Positions 40,849 to 49,664 of a DNA stretch of 64,000 nt are shown one piece after another. Position numbers and translations under genes: made by a program. How positions within the stretch are numbered: the first letter of the stretch is position 1; each line of letters starts with the position of its first letter. The notes beneath the pieces were generated by a model. That model had not been told where the DNA came from and did not search any database. It worked only from the letters and a program-made list of their open reading frames with translations. The stretch comes from Desulfobacteraceae bacterium (GTDB lineage Bacteria > Desulfobacterota > Desulfobacteria > Desulfobacterales > SKZT01). The stretch spans positions 75,520-139,519 of the forward strand of contig JAABTQ010000003.1 of assembly GCA_011389745.1 (NCBI GenBank), in the 5' to 3' direction.

Positions 40849-41514
40849 ATGGCCGACACACACCAGGAAAATAAGGAAACGAAAAATTTTCCCGATAAAA
40901 ATCCCCAGGACTGGTTTTGCCTTGATTTTTTAAAACTAGTCAACGATGGATTCGCAATCTGCCGGGATTTCCCCGTGGAGGTGTTGATTACCATCCGGGG
41001 CATGTGCATGGTCGATGTATTCGACATGAACGATTTTAAACATGTGGCCTTTCTTGATTTTGACCTTTCCCGTCCGGCAGCCCTGGATTCCGCTTTTGTA
41101 TCTCCTTTCATCGGCCTGCCCTTTAATTCCATTGTCCACAGGACTCTGGGGAGGACGCTGACACCTTTCGATGATTTAAGAAAACAACACCATGTGGGTT
41201 TTTTTGTTTCACCCGACTATCGTAACCGGGGTGCTAAAAGCCTCTGGAACCTGGATGAACTGATGATGGCCATTGCTTTGGAAGCCGCGTTTGTTCTGAG
41301 CCGGCAGCTTTTTACTATCAAACCAACCGCTGACAAGCTGGCATATTACCGAAAAAAGTATGGCGCCAGAGTGCTTACGACCAACGAAAACGATAAAATT
41401 ATCGGTATAGATATTGAAAACGCCCGGCAATATATGCGCCATATCGGATATAAACTGAAAGAAGGCCGGGTTTGCGATATCTGTGTAAAATGCACGCCGG
41501 ATACATTTTCCTAA
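40849..41514 (+). CDS. Hypothetical protein, possibly GNAT-like
   Basis: Long ORF; HVGFFVSPDYRNRGAKSLWNLDELMMAIALEAAFV...YYRKKYGARVL resembles GNAT motifs; C-terminal CDICVKC. Confidence 0.7.
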   Translation: MADTHQENKETKNFPDKNPQDWFCLDFLKLVNDGFAICRDFPVEVLITIRGMCMVDVFDMNDFKHVAFLDFDLSRPAALDSAFVSPFIGLPFNSIVHRTLGRTLTPFDDLRKQHHVGFFVSPDYRNRGAKSLWNLDELMMAIALEAAFVLSRQLFTIKPTADKLAYYRKKYGARVLTTNENDKIIGIDIENARQYMRHIGYKLKEGRVCDICVKCTPDTFS

Positions 41515-41875
41515 AAAAGGAATTACGGTTTATCTTTTGAAATTTATCCAAATATTTATTATGCGTTAATACCTTGTACAGCCCATCTTTTTCTTTGGCA
41601 ATAATCAGAAAGGAGGGGCTATGACTGAGATCTGCCGGGAATTCCTCGAAGGTGTGCAGACCAATATCCGGACATTGATGGCGGCCGAGTTCCTGACAAA
41701 TTTCAGAATGAACTTCAAAACGAATAATTGCCCATTATAGCAGCAACAACTTCGAATCCGGTTTTCGGAGGCCGGTTCGGTTCCCAAAATGATAACCTGG
41801 ATATGCTTTTTTCAAAAACAGATTGACAAAACCTCGCTCAGGTAATAATTTGATAGTAATCAATAACTATCTTTT

Positions 41876-42496
41876 ATGGAAATTCATATGAGTTTGCCAA
41901 AAAAAAATCTCCCTGCAGAAAAACGTCGGGTGGTGACGGTTGAAGCCGTGGTCAAATTGGCTGCGGAACAGAATCCAACCGATATCACCACAGCGGCCAT
42001 TGCCAAATGCATGGGGCTGACACAGGGTGCGCTTTTTCGGCATTTCCCAAACAAAGAGGCTATCCTGCAAGCGGTGATGGAATGGGTGGCCGCGCGCCTA
42101 TTGGCCCGCATAGACAAGGCCGTGCAATTAGCCTTTTCCCCGCTCGCAGCACTTGAGGCCATGTTCATGGCGCATGTGGGATTTGTCGTCGAGCATCCGG
42201 GCGTTCCGCGTATTTTGTTTGGTGAATTGCAACGTGCTGAACAAACGACACCCAAACGCCTGGCCCAAACCCTCATCCAGAATTACGGCGAACGACTGCA
42301 ACGGCTCATCGAGGAAGGTAAGGAATGCGGAGAACTCGATGCCGGGCTCGATACGGAAGCTGCCGTTACACTCTTCATCGGCACCATTCAAGGGCTGGTG
42401 ATGCAATCACTGCTGGCCGGTGACCTGGGCTGCATCCGCCATGATGCGCCAAGGGTCTTTGCCATCTACCTGCGCGGCATCAGGAGCACGCAATGA
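41876..42496 (+). CDS. TetR/AcrR-family transcriptional regulator
   Basis: TTAAIAKCMGLTQGALFRHFPNKEAILQAVMEW. Confidence 0.93.
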   Translation: MEIHMSLPKKNLPAEKRRVVTVEAVVKLAAEQNPTDITTAAIAKCMGLTQGALFRHFPNKEAILQAVMEWVAARLLARIDKAVQLAFSPLAALEAMFMAHVGFVVEHPGVPRILFGELQRAEQTTPKRLAQTLIQNYGERLQRLIEEGKECGELDAGLDTEAAVTLFIGTIQGLVMQSLLAGDLGCIRHDAPRVFAIYLRGIRSTQ

Positions 42497-43644
42497 AACG
42501 ATTCCCTGTAAAAATGCGGACAGTGGCAATGCTGGTGGTGATTTTGCCCCTGTTGGCGCTTTTTGTCTATGTAGCCCTACGTTCGGGGCCGCTCGCACCG
42601 GTGCCGGTTACGGTGACCACCATAGAGAACCGCTCCATCTCCCCGGCGCTCTTCGGCATCGGTACGATTGAGGCCCGCTACACCTACCAGATCGGCCCCA
42701 CTTTCGCCGGGCGGGTTAAGCACCTGAAGGTGCAGGTGGGAGATGTGGTCAGGGCCGGGCAGGTGCTCGGCGAAATGGATCCGGTCGATCTCGATGAGCG
42801 AATTCGAGCCCAGGACGCCGCATTTAAGCGCGCCGAAGCGCAGTTGAGTGAGGCCCAGGCTCGGCAGGCTTACGCCCAAACCCAGTCCCAGCGTTATGAT
42901 GCATTACTGGCGGTGCGTTCGATCAGCGAGGAAATCGTTGCCACCAAAAAGCATGAGCTCATGGTCGCCAGAGCGAGCCTGAACGCGGCGCGGGAGGAAT
43001 CCGTCCGCATCCGCTCCGAACGCGAGGCTTTAGTGGCGCAGCGCCAAAACCTCTTCATGGTCGCTCCCGTCGACGGGCTGGTCGTTCTACGCAATGCCGA
43101 GCCCGGGACCACGCTGGTGGCGGGCCAGGTCGTTGTTGAACTGATCGATCCGAAGAGTTTATGGGTCAATACGCGCTTCGATCAAATCCATGCGCGGGGG
43201 CTTGCCGCCGATCTATCGGCCCATATTGTCCTGCGCTCACGAGTGGGCGAGGCAGAGACCGGTCGCGTGCTGCGGATCGAGCCGTTGGCCGACGCCGTGA
43301 CCGAGGAAACGTTGGTCAAAGTGGTCTTCGACCAATTACCGGTGCCGCTGCCGCCCATCGGTGAACTGGCCGAGGTTACCGTTGCCTTACCCGCGCTTCC
43401 GGCCGGACCGGTCCTCCCCAATGCGGCCATCCAACACCTCGATGGCAAATTGGGTGTGTGGCAAATCAAAAATGGTGACCTGCACTTCACGCCGGTCACT
43501 CTTGGCACCGCAGATTTAGCGGGTCAGGTGCAGGTACGTGAAGGCTTGAAGGTCGGAGATCAGGTGGTTGTCTATAGCGCCACGGCTCTGGCTCCGCGCA
43601 GCCGCATCGACATTGTTAAGCAAATCCCCGGGGTGACGCGATGA
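42493..43644 (+). CDS. HlyD-family membrane fusion / periplasmic adaptor protein
   Basis: N-terminal TM; YQIGPTFAGRVKHLKVQVGDVVRAGQVLGEMDPVDLDERI lipoyl/hairpin architecture. Confidence 0.93.
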   Translation: MKRFPVKMRTVAMLVVILPLLALFVYVALRSGPLAPVPVTVTTIENRSISPALFGIGTIEARYTYQIGPTFAGRVKHLKVQVGDVVRAGQVLGEMDPVDLDERIRAQDAAFKRAEAQLSEAQARQAYAQTQSQRYDALLAVRSISEEIVATKKHELMVARASLNAAREESVRIRSEREALVAQRQNLFMVAPVDGLVVLRNAEPGTTLVAGQVVVELIDPKSLWVNTRFDQIHARGLAADLSAHIVLRSRVGEAETGRVLRIEPLADAVTEETLVKVVFDQLPVPLPPIGELAEVTVALPALPAGPVLPNAAIQHLDGKLGVWQIKNGDLHFTPVTLGTADLAGQVQVREGLKVGDQVVVYSATALAPRSRIDIVKQIPGVTR

Positions 43645-44846
43645 TCAGTCTGGCCGGCCGGGATATCATGCACGCTTGGGGCAAATTCGTCTTTACCGGC
43701 GTGGGCCTTGGGCTGCTGATCGGCATAACCTTGTCCATGGCCGGCATCTACCGTGGCATGGTGGATGACGCCAAAGCCTTGCTCGACAACAGCGGCGCCG
43801 ATCTCTGGGTGGTGCAACAAGATACCCTCGGCCCCTATGCCGAACCTTCGAGTATCTACGATGATGTCTGGCGCGGTGTTCGCGGCATGCCGGGCGTTGC
43901 GCGGACGGCCAATGTCACCTATCTCACCATGCAGGTGCGTCAGGGCGGGCGCGACGTGCGCACCATGGTCACCGGCATCACAGCAGGCGAGCCCGGCACG
44001 CCCGGCTGGCCGCCTTATCTCGTCGCCGGCCGGCAGATGACCCGTGGCCACTACGAGGCGGTGGCCGATATCGCCTCCGGCTTCAAGCTAGGCGACCACC
44101 TCCAGATCCGCCGCAACCACTACACCGTAGTGGGCCTGACTCGGCGGATGGTCTCTTCCGGTGGCGATCCAATGATATTCATTCCGCTCAAGGATGCCCA
44201 GGAAGCCCAGTTTCTCAAGGACAACGACGCCATCCGACAGCAGCGTCTCCGCACCGCCGCAAACCCGGCGTTTAATCGACCACAGGTTCCGGGTTTACTC
44301 GATGCCGTCATCGCTTCTCAAAGCATCAACCCCTACGTCAACGCCGTGCTGGTCCAGGTTGATTCGAATCATAGCGCTGAGGAGGTGGCGGAATCAATCC
44401 GCCGTTGGAAGCGCCTGACGGTCTACACGCGGGACCAGATGGAAGAGATCCTGGTGGGAAAACTGATCGCCACCTCGGCCAGACAGATCTTCATGTTCCT
44501 GGTGATTCTTTCGGTGGTCAGCGCAGCCATCGTCGCCTTCATCATCTACACCCTGACCCTCGGCAAGATCCGCGAAATCGCCGTGCTCAAGCTGATCGGC
44601 ACCAGAAACCGCACCATTGTTGCTCTCATCATGCAACAATCCATTGCCCTGGGCTTGATCGGCTTTGTGGTGGGCAAGATCACCGCCACCCTGTTGATGG
44701 CGCCGATCTTTCCCAAATATGTGCTGCTTGAGCCTCTCGACTCCGTGATGGCGTTCGTAGCCGTGGTGGTGATTTGCATTCTCGCGAGCATCATCGCCAT
44801 TCGCGCCGCCCTCAAAATCGATCCGGCCGAGGCCATAGGGGGGTAA
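43641..44846 (+). CDS. ABC transporter permease, FtsX/MacB-like
   Basis: N-terminal TM, large extracytoplasmic region, C-terminal FtsX TMs (GKIREIAVLKLIGTRNRTIVALIMQQSIALGLIG). Confidence 0.92.
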   Translation: MISLAGRDIMHAWGKFVFTGVGLGLLIGITLSMAGIYRGMVDDAKALLDNSGADLWVVQQDTLGPYAEPSSIYDDVWRGVRGMPGVARTANVTYLTMQVRQGGRDVRTMVTGITAGEPGTPGWPPYLVAGRQMTRGHYEAVADIASGFKLGDHLQIRRNHYTVVGLTRRMVSSGGDPMIFIPLKDAQEAQFLKDNDAIRQQRLRTAANPAFNRPQVPGLLDAVIASQSINPYVNAVLVQVDSNHSAEEVAESIRRWKRLTVYTRDQMEEILVGKLIATSARQIFMFLVILSVVSAAIVAFIIYTLTLGKIREIAVLKLIGTRNRTIVALIMQQSIALGLIGFVVGKITATLLMAPIFPKYVLLEPLDSVMAFVAVVVICILASIIAIRAALKIDPAEAIGG

Positions 44847-44847
44847 G

Positions 44848-45558
44848 ATGGCCGGCAAAGGTATTCACATTGAAGGTTTAAAAAAACGCTATGGCAGTGG
44901 CGATACCGCCGTCGACGCCTTAATAGGCGTTGACATGCAGGTAGCCCCGGGAGAGGTGGTCGGTCTGGTAGGGCCTTCGGGCTCCGGCAAAAGCACCTTG
45001 CTTAAGTGTCTGGGCGCGGTGATCGAGCCGACCGCCGGGCGCATGACCTTAGGCGACCTGGTCATCTATGACGGAGGCTGGAAGGTGAAAGACTTGCGCG
45101 CCCTGCGCCGTGACAAAATTGGTTTTATCTTCCAGGCGCCCTACCTTATCCCCTTCCTGGACGTTACCGACAATGTCGCCCTGTTGCCGATGCTTGCCGG
45201 GAAACCCAACGCCGAATCCCGCAAACTGGCGATGGAGCTATTGCAAGCGCTCGATGTCGAGCCACGCGCCAAGGCCATGCCCTCTCAGCTCTCCGGCGGC
45301 GAACAGCAGCGAGTAGCGATCGCCCGAGGCTTGGTCAATCGACCGCCGGTGATCCTCGCCGATGAACCGACCGCGCCGCTGGACAGCGAACGCGCCCTGG
45401 CGGTGATCCGGATTCTGAACGACATGGCCCGTAAATTCGAGACCGCGATCATCGTCGTCACCCACGACGAAAAAATCATGCCGACCTTCAAACGCATCTA
45501 TCACATCCGGGATGGCGTAACCTATGAAGAGGCCGGAGAGGGACGGGAGTTCGAATGA
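44848..45558 (+). CDS. ABC transporter ATP-binding protein (LolD/MacB-like)
   Basis: GPSGSGKSTLLKCLG, LSGGEQQRVAIARGLVNRPPVILADEPTAPLDS. Confidence 0.95.
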   Translation: MAGKGIHIEGLKKRYGSGDTAVDALIGVDMQVAPGEVVGLVGPSGSGKSTLLKCLGAVIEPTAGRMTLGDLVIYDGGWKVKDLRALRRDKIGFIFQAPYLIPFLDVTDNVALLPMLAGKPNAESRKLAMELLQALDVEPRAKAMPSQLSGGEQQRVAIARGLVNRPPVILADEPTAPLDSERALAVIRILNDMARKFETAIIVVTHDEKIMPTFKRIYHIRDGVTYEEAGEGREFE

Positions 45559-45591
45559 AGTATAACCTGCCTGCCAGACGACTTAACCGGG

Positions 45592-45614
45592 CTGTCAGCT
45601 GTAACAGCTGGCAG
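45592..45614. repeat. Strong hairpin between the ABC operon and the DUF6448 gene
   Basis: CTGTCAGCTG-TAA-CAGCTGGCAG (one G:U-compatible position). Confidence 0.6.
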
Positions 45615-45651
45615 AATTTGAACGCACCTAACAACAAAAGGAGAAAAGTTT

Positions 45652-46242
45652 ATGAAAACGATCAAAGTGGTTCCATTTTTTACGGTTTTTTCCGCGTTTT
45701 TGACATTCTTGCTTTGTCTGCCGCTCTTGGCTTATGCCCATTGCGACACCCTTGACGGCCCAGTAGTGCAAACGGCCCGAGAGTCCCTTGAGAAGAGTGA
45801 CATAACCCCGGTGCTCAAATGGGTGCAGGTAAAAGACGAGAAGGAAATCCGAGTTGCCTTTGACAAGGCTCTTGCGGTTCGTGCCATGGGTCCCGAGGCT
45901 AAGGAATTGGCTGATATGTACTTTTTCGAGACGCTCGTTCGTATTCATCGTGCCGGTGAAGGCGCACCCTATACCGGTCTGAAACCAGGTGCAGCTGTCG
46001 ACCCAGCGGTGGCCATGGCCGACAAGTCTTTGGAAAGTGGATCGGTGGATAAGCTGGTCGATGTCTTGACGAAAGCCATGGCTAAAGGCATTCGTGAACG
46101 TTTTCAACAGACGAGCGAAAAGCAAAAAAATGCTGAAAAATCCGTGGAGCAAGGTCGTCAATATGTCGAAGCCTATGTCGTCTTCACCCATTACGTAGAA
46201 GGATTGCACGGCCTTATTGGCGGCAAACATGGTGGACACTGA
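45652..46242 (+). CDS. Secreted DUF6448-like protein
   Basis: Signal peptide; AHCDTLDGPVVQTARESLEKSDITPVLKWVQVKDEKEIRVAF...GRQYVEAYVVFTHYVEGLH. Confidence 0.78.
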   Translation: MKTIKVVPFFTVFSAFLTFLLCLPLLAYAHCDTLDGPVVQTARESLEKSDITPVLKWVQVKDEKEIRVAFDKALAVRAMGPEAKELADMYFFETLVRIHRAGEGAPYTGLKPGAAVDPAVAMADKSLESGSVDKLVDVLTKAMAKGIRERFQQTSEKQKNAEKSVEQGRQYVEAYVVFTHYVEGLHGLIGGKHGGH

Positions 46243-46445
46243 TCAATGTGATAGGCGAAAGCGGCCTCATGGCCTTCGGCTGCCCCCACCACCTGCATTG
46301 AATCCTGTGTCGAATATGGAGGAAAGTTGGCCGGCCTCCTGAAATAGATATAACTCCGCAGGTGAATGGCTGACCCGGAGTTAGTTGGGCTGGAAAAGGT
46401 GTATGGTGCGCGATGCGCCGGAATCATTAACAACAGGAGGAAACA

Positions 46446-46550
46446 ATGACGAAAAAAGTGGGCGGTGGCATTCTACACAATGAGCGACCAGATACATCGT
46501 CATCCCAAATGGACTCCCTCCGAAATAGAAGAGCCCTCATTTACCGATAG
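46446..46550 (+). CDS. 34-aa ORF with good SD, possible gene remnant (MTKKVGGGILHNERPDTSSSQMDSLRNRRALIYR)
   Basis: ACAGGAGGAAACAATG start context; no recognisable family. Confidence 0.25.
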   Translation: MTKKVGGGILHNERPDTSSSQMDSLRNRRALIYR

Positions 46551-46592
46551 TCGCTCCAACCAGTGATTCCTCCTCATCAATAGGATGTTGCA

Positions 46593-46631
46593 CCAACTGA
46601 TAGACGATGTTATCGGCCTCCTCAGAATGAC
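46593..46631 (-). repeat. Intergenic repeat copy 1 (GTCATTCTGAGGAGGC-N13-TATCAGTTGG on minus strand)
   Basis: Shares the same two blocks with 59258-59295. Confidence 0.55.
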
Positions 46632-46658
46632 GACAAAGAACGCAATAGGACAATCCTA

Positions 46659-47825
46659 TTAATCAGCGAACTTTTGCCGGCACGCAGGAATTGCGCAGGC
46701 AAGTAAAATTGTTCTTTCAAGCAGGCTTTTCTTGATCATGTATTCGTTTTCGCTGTGGTCATCCGCACCGATTGGTCCAAGACCGTCAATAACCGGTGTG
46801 TTTTCATCGGCGATCAGGTTGGCATCCGATACGCCGAAACGAAACTCTTCCTTGATGTCCATGTTCAACTGCGTGGCCACTGTTTTTACCGTATCAAAAA
46901 GCTGCCGGTTTTTTGCACTCTGAGGCATGGGGGGTCTTCCGCTGATAATATCGACCTGGGTACCAACGCCTGGAACATAAATGGTTTTGGCGATTTCGTC
47001 TATTTTTTTCTCTAAATGCTGCCTGTCCGAAAAATCTTCATACCGGATATCGATTCCGGCTTCAGCATGATCCGCAACCGTATTGGGACCAATGCCGCCG
47101 CTGATTTTACCCGCATTAACCGTGATTTTTCGCGAGGGATCATTGAGGCTTTCGAACTGAATAATTTTATGGGCAAGCTCTAAAATGGCGCTGACCTTGT
47201 TTTGTCCTGCTGTGGCCGCATGTCCGGCTCTGCCGAATGTTTCCATCCTGGCAGACATGTTGCCTTTCCGTCCGGTGACAATTTCTCCCTGCAGCCCGCC
47301 ACACTCCAGTACAAAGGCAAAAAGGCTTTTTCGGGCCTCCCGACGAATAATCGGCGCCGAGGTTCGTGACCCGATTTCTTCATCCGAGTTGAAAACAAAA
47401 GTCACCGGAATCTTTCTGAGCAAACCTAAAAAATCCAGGGCTTTCAGAGCATAAATTCCCGCTGTCAGCCCACCTTTCATATCGATCACCCCGGGTCCGT
47501 AACACTTTTGATTATCTTCTCTGTATTGGTTAAAGGGGGAATATTCGGGAAATACCGTGTCCGTATGTCCCACAAGGAGAATCTGGTTGGCAAAACTACC
47601 TGTTGCGGGAGAACGAACCACCAGATGATTTCCAAAAGTTTCCTGGGCAATCTCGGTGCAGGTCAGGGAAGAATTTTCAAATTCAGAAGCAATCAGCGCC
47701 ATCATTTGATCATTTCCGGACTTGTGGTAACTGTGGCTCTGGGTTTCCACCATCCGTTTCAACAAATCGAACATGCCTGGTTCACAGCAAGTCAGATAAT
47801 TTCGAATTTCCTGATATAAGGTCAT
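46659..47825 (-). CDS. M20-family metallopeptidase (ArgE/DapE/CPG2-like)
   Basis: LLVGHTDTVFPEYSP..., YGPGVIDMKGGLTAGIYAL, NSDEEIGSRTS; 4-bp overlap with upstream gene. Confidence 0.93.
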   Translation of the reverse strand: MTLYQEIRNYLTCCEPGMFDLLKRMVETQSHSYHKSGNDQMMALIASEFENSSLTCTEIAQETFGNHLVVRSPATGSFANQILLVGHTDTVFPEYSPFNQYREDNQKCYGPGVIDMKGGLTAGIYALKALDFLGLLRKIPVTFVFNSDEEIGSRTSAPIIRREARKSLFAFVLECGGLQGEIVTGRKGNMSARMETFGRAGHAATAGQNKVSAILELAHKIIQFESLNDPSRKITVNAGKISGGIGPNTVADHAEAGIDIRYEDFSDRQHLEKKIDEIAKTIYVPGVGTQVDIISGRPPMPQSAKNRQLFDTVKTVATQLNMDIKEEFRFGVSDANLIADENTPVIDGLGPIGADDHSENEYMIKKSLLERTILLACAIPACRQKFAD

Positions 47826-49402
47826 GGGGTATATTTTAAAAATGAAAAATCGGTGCCGGCGTATTCTTCACTGTCCGCGTCAGGATAATCGACCTCCTGA
47901 TGGTTCCATGGCTTTCGCAAAATCACGGTATCTCCAACATGTTCAACCACGTTACTTCGGTGAAGGGGGATTTTTCCACCTGCCGTAGCGATGTATCTTG
48001 GGATTGCATCGCCTGAAATATTGCCGTACATGCTTTCGATGATATCCCGTCCCTTCTCGATGGGCACCCGCAGGTGGGAAAACTGAGGATTGCGGTAGCT
48101 GCAATTAAATACATAATAAGGGCGGACATAACTTTCCTGGATTGTTTCACAAAGTTTCCACATTTTAACAGATGTATCGTTAATTCCTCTTAACAAAACA
48201 GCCTGGTTCAGCACCGCACTGACACGCTTTGATATTTGTTTGAAAGCCTCCCGTGAGATTGGAGTGATCTCCTGGGCTGTGTTGATCTGGGTTACCACCC
48301 GCACAGGGCTTTTGTCATTGCTTTCTTCCAAAATATCCAGCAATTCGTTGTCTATGCGCTGAGGCGCGGTCACCGGAATTCGGGTGCCAAGTCGTTTCAT
48401 TTTTACATGCTCGATTTCATCCAGGGCAGTCAGGATTTTTCTCACTATTTTATTGGGAAGCACAAACGCATCCCCACCGGTGATCAATACATCCCGGATT
48501 AACGGGTTGTTGCGAATATAATCGAGAGCTTCCCCGTATGCCTGGTCGGAATAAATTCTGTCTTTTTTACCGATGTGTGCCAGCCTAAGGCAATGGGTAC
48601 AATACATGGCACACATGTTGGTCGCTTTGATGGTCACCACACGGGGATAAAACTGGTCAATCAGTCTTGCCGGAGAATGGTCTGCTGCAACCGGGGGAAT
48701 TTCAATGCCCACATTGTCTACCATCTCACCGGTGGGAACCGATTGAATCAGGACCGGATCATTGATTTTGCCGGGCTGGATTAAAGCGGCATAATAAGGG
48801 GTCAGCCTCATACGGTATTTTTGCGTGACCCTTTGGATATCATCGAGAACATGGGCCGGCAGATCCAGGATTTTCCCGAGTTTGTCCACCGAATCGATAC
48901 AATTTCTGATCTGGCCGCTGTAGCTGTTCCAGTCGCTATCACTGATATTCAGGACACTTTGGATGCGCCGGATATTTTCCCGGATGTGATCCCATAGTTC
49001 AATGCCGCTGGGTGCTTCCACCGGGTGTCTTTTTAAATAGCTGTCCACCCTTGAAATGGCCTCATGGACAATCGGAAGAGCCCTTGTCAGCCTTCCCCCA
49101 ACAGAAACGCCGTGTTCATCCAAACGGCTGTGCATTTGCGCCAGTTCAATCAGCGTTTTTTTAGATACACCGATGGCATCGGGACTTTGGCCTGATTCGC
49201 TTTTTATATCTTTGAGACGGGAAAACAGGGAGATGATCGGTTCGGTTCGTTGTTTTTGCCGACATTGTTCAACGATTAATCTGATTTCTTCCAGGACTCC
49301 ATCCGGCACCGGGAAACTTTTTTTTTGATCTCTGAACAAATTATCAAATAAGTCTTTTGTAAATTCATCCATCGCGGTTTCATCATTCTGAGCATTATTC
49401 AT
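47822..49402 (-). CDS. KamA-family radical SAM aminomutase with long N-terminal extension
   Basis: CAMYCTHC (CxxxCxxC), VLITGGDAFVLPNK, RPYYVFNCSYRNPQFSHLRVPIEKG, PRYIATAGGKIPL (PLP-lysine region); start at internal ATG 49402 (MNNAQNDETAMDEF). Confidence 0.92.
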   Translation of the reverse strand: MNNAQNDETAMDEFTKDLFDNLFRDQKKSFPVPDGVLEEIRLIVEQCRQKQRTEPIISLFSRLKDIKSESGQSPDAIGVSKKTLIELAQMHSRLDEHGVSVGGRLTRALPIVHEAISRVDSYLKRHPVEAPSGIELWDHIRENIRRIQSVLNISDSDWNSYSGQIRNCIDSVDKLGKILDLPAHVLDDIQRVTQKYRMRLTPYYAALIQPGKINDPVLIQSVPTGEMVDNVGIEIPPVAADHSPARLIDQFYPRVVTIKATNMCAMYCTHCLRLAHIGKKDRIYSDQAYGEALDYIRNNPLIRDVLITGGDAFVLPNKIVRKILTALDEIEHVKMKRLGTRIPVTAPQRIDNELLDILEESNDKSPVRVVTQINTAQEITPISREAFKQISKRVSAVLNQAVLLRGINDTSVKMWKLCETIQESYVRPYYVFNCSYRNPQFSHLRVPIEKGRDIIESMYGNISGDAIPRYIATAGGKIPLHRSNVVEHVGDTVILRKPWNHQEVDYPDADSEEYAGTDFSFLKYTP

Positions 49403-49417
49403 TGATAATCTCCGGGT
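49387..49417. repeat. 31-bp direct repeat, copy A
   Basis: TCTGAGCATTATTCATTGATAATCTCCGGGT, identical to 49983-50013. Confidence 0.97.
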
Positions 49418-49434
49418 ATCATTCAGGGCCCTCG

Positions 49435-49664
49435 CTAATTCGACCAATTTTCAAGTTTCAGTTCAGGAATTCGATTAAATTCCTTGTAGTTGTTTGTAAC
49501 AAGGATGGTATTCCAAAAGAAACCCCATACCACAATTCAGCGGATACCACAGCAAATATGGCTACTTCCCCGACCGGTATAGATGAGAGTTTCTTACGAA
49601 TTGATTCAGGATGGTACTTTATAAGGTAAATGCAAGTGTTGGTGTCCAGCATAAAGCGGATCAT
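49435..49664 (-). pseudogene. vapC: vapC PIN-domain toxin with internal frameshifting deletion
   Basis: N-part MIRFMLDTNTCIYLIKYHPESIRKKLSSIPVGEVAIFAVVSAELWYGVS; C-part in another frame TILVTNNYKEFNRIPELKLENWSN*; middle of the PIN domain missing. Confidence 0.85.

Noticed and set aside
44394-44858. 154-aa minus-strand ORF antisense to the FtsX-like permease
   Set aside because: Shadow ORF in GC-rich coding sequence; His/Asp-rich low-information composition.
46191-46433. 80-aa minus-strand ORF between DUF6448 and the 34-aa ORF
   Set aside because: No recognisable motif and overlaps the DUF6448 3' end; not supported.
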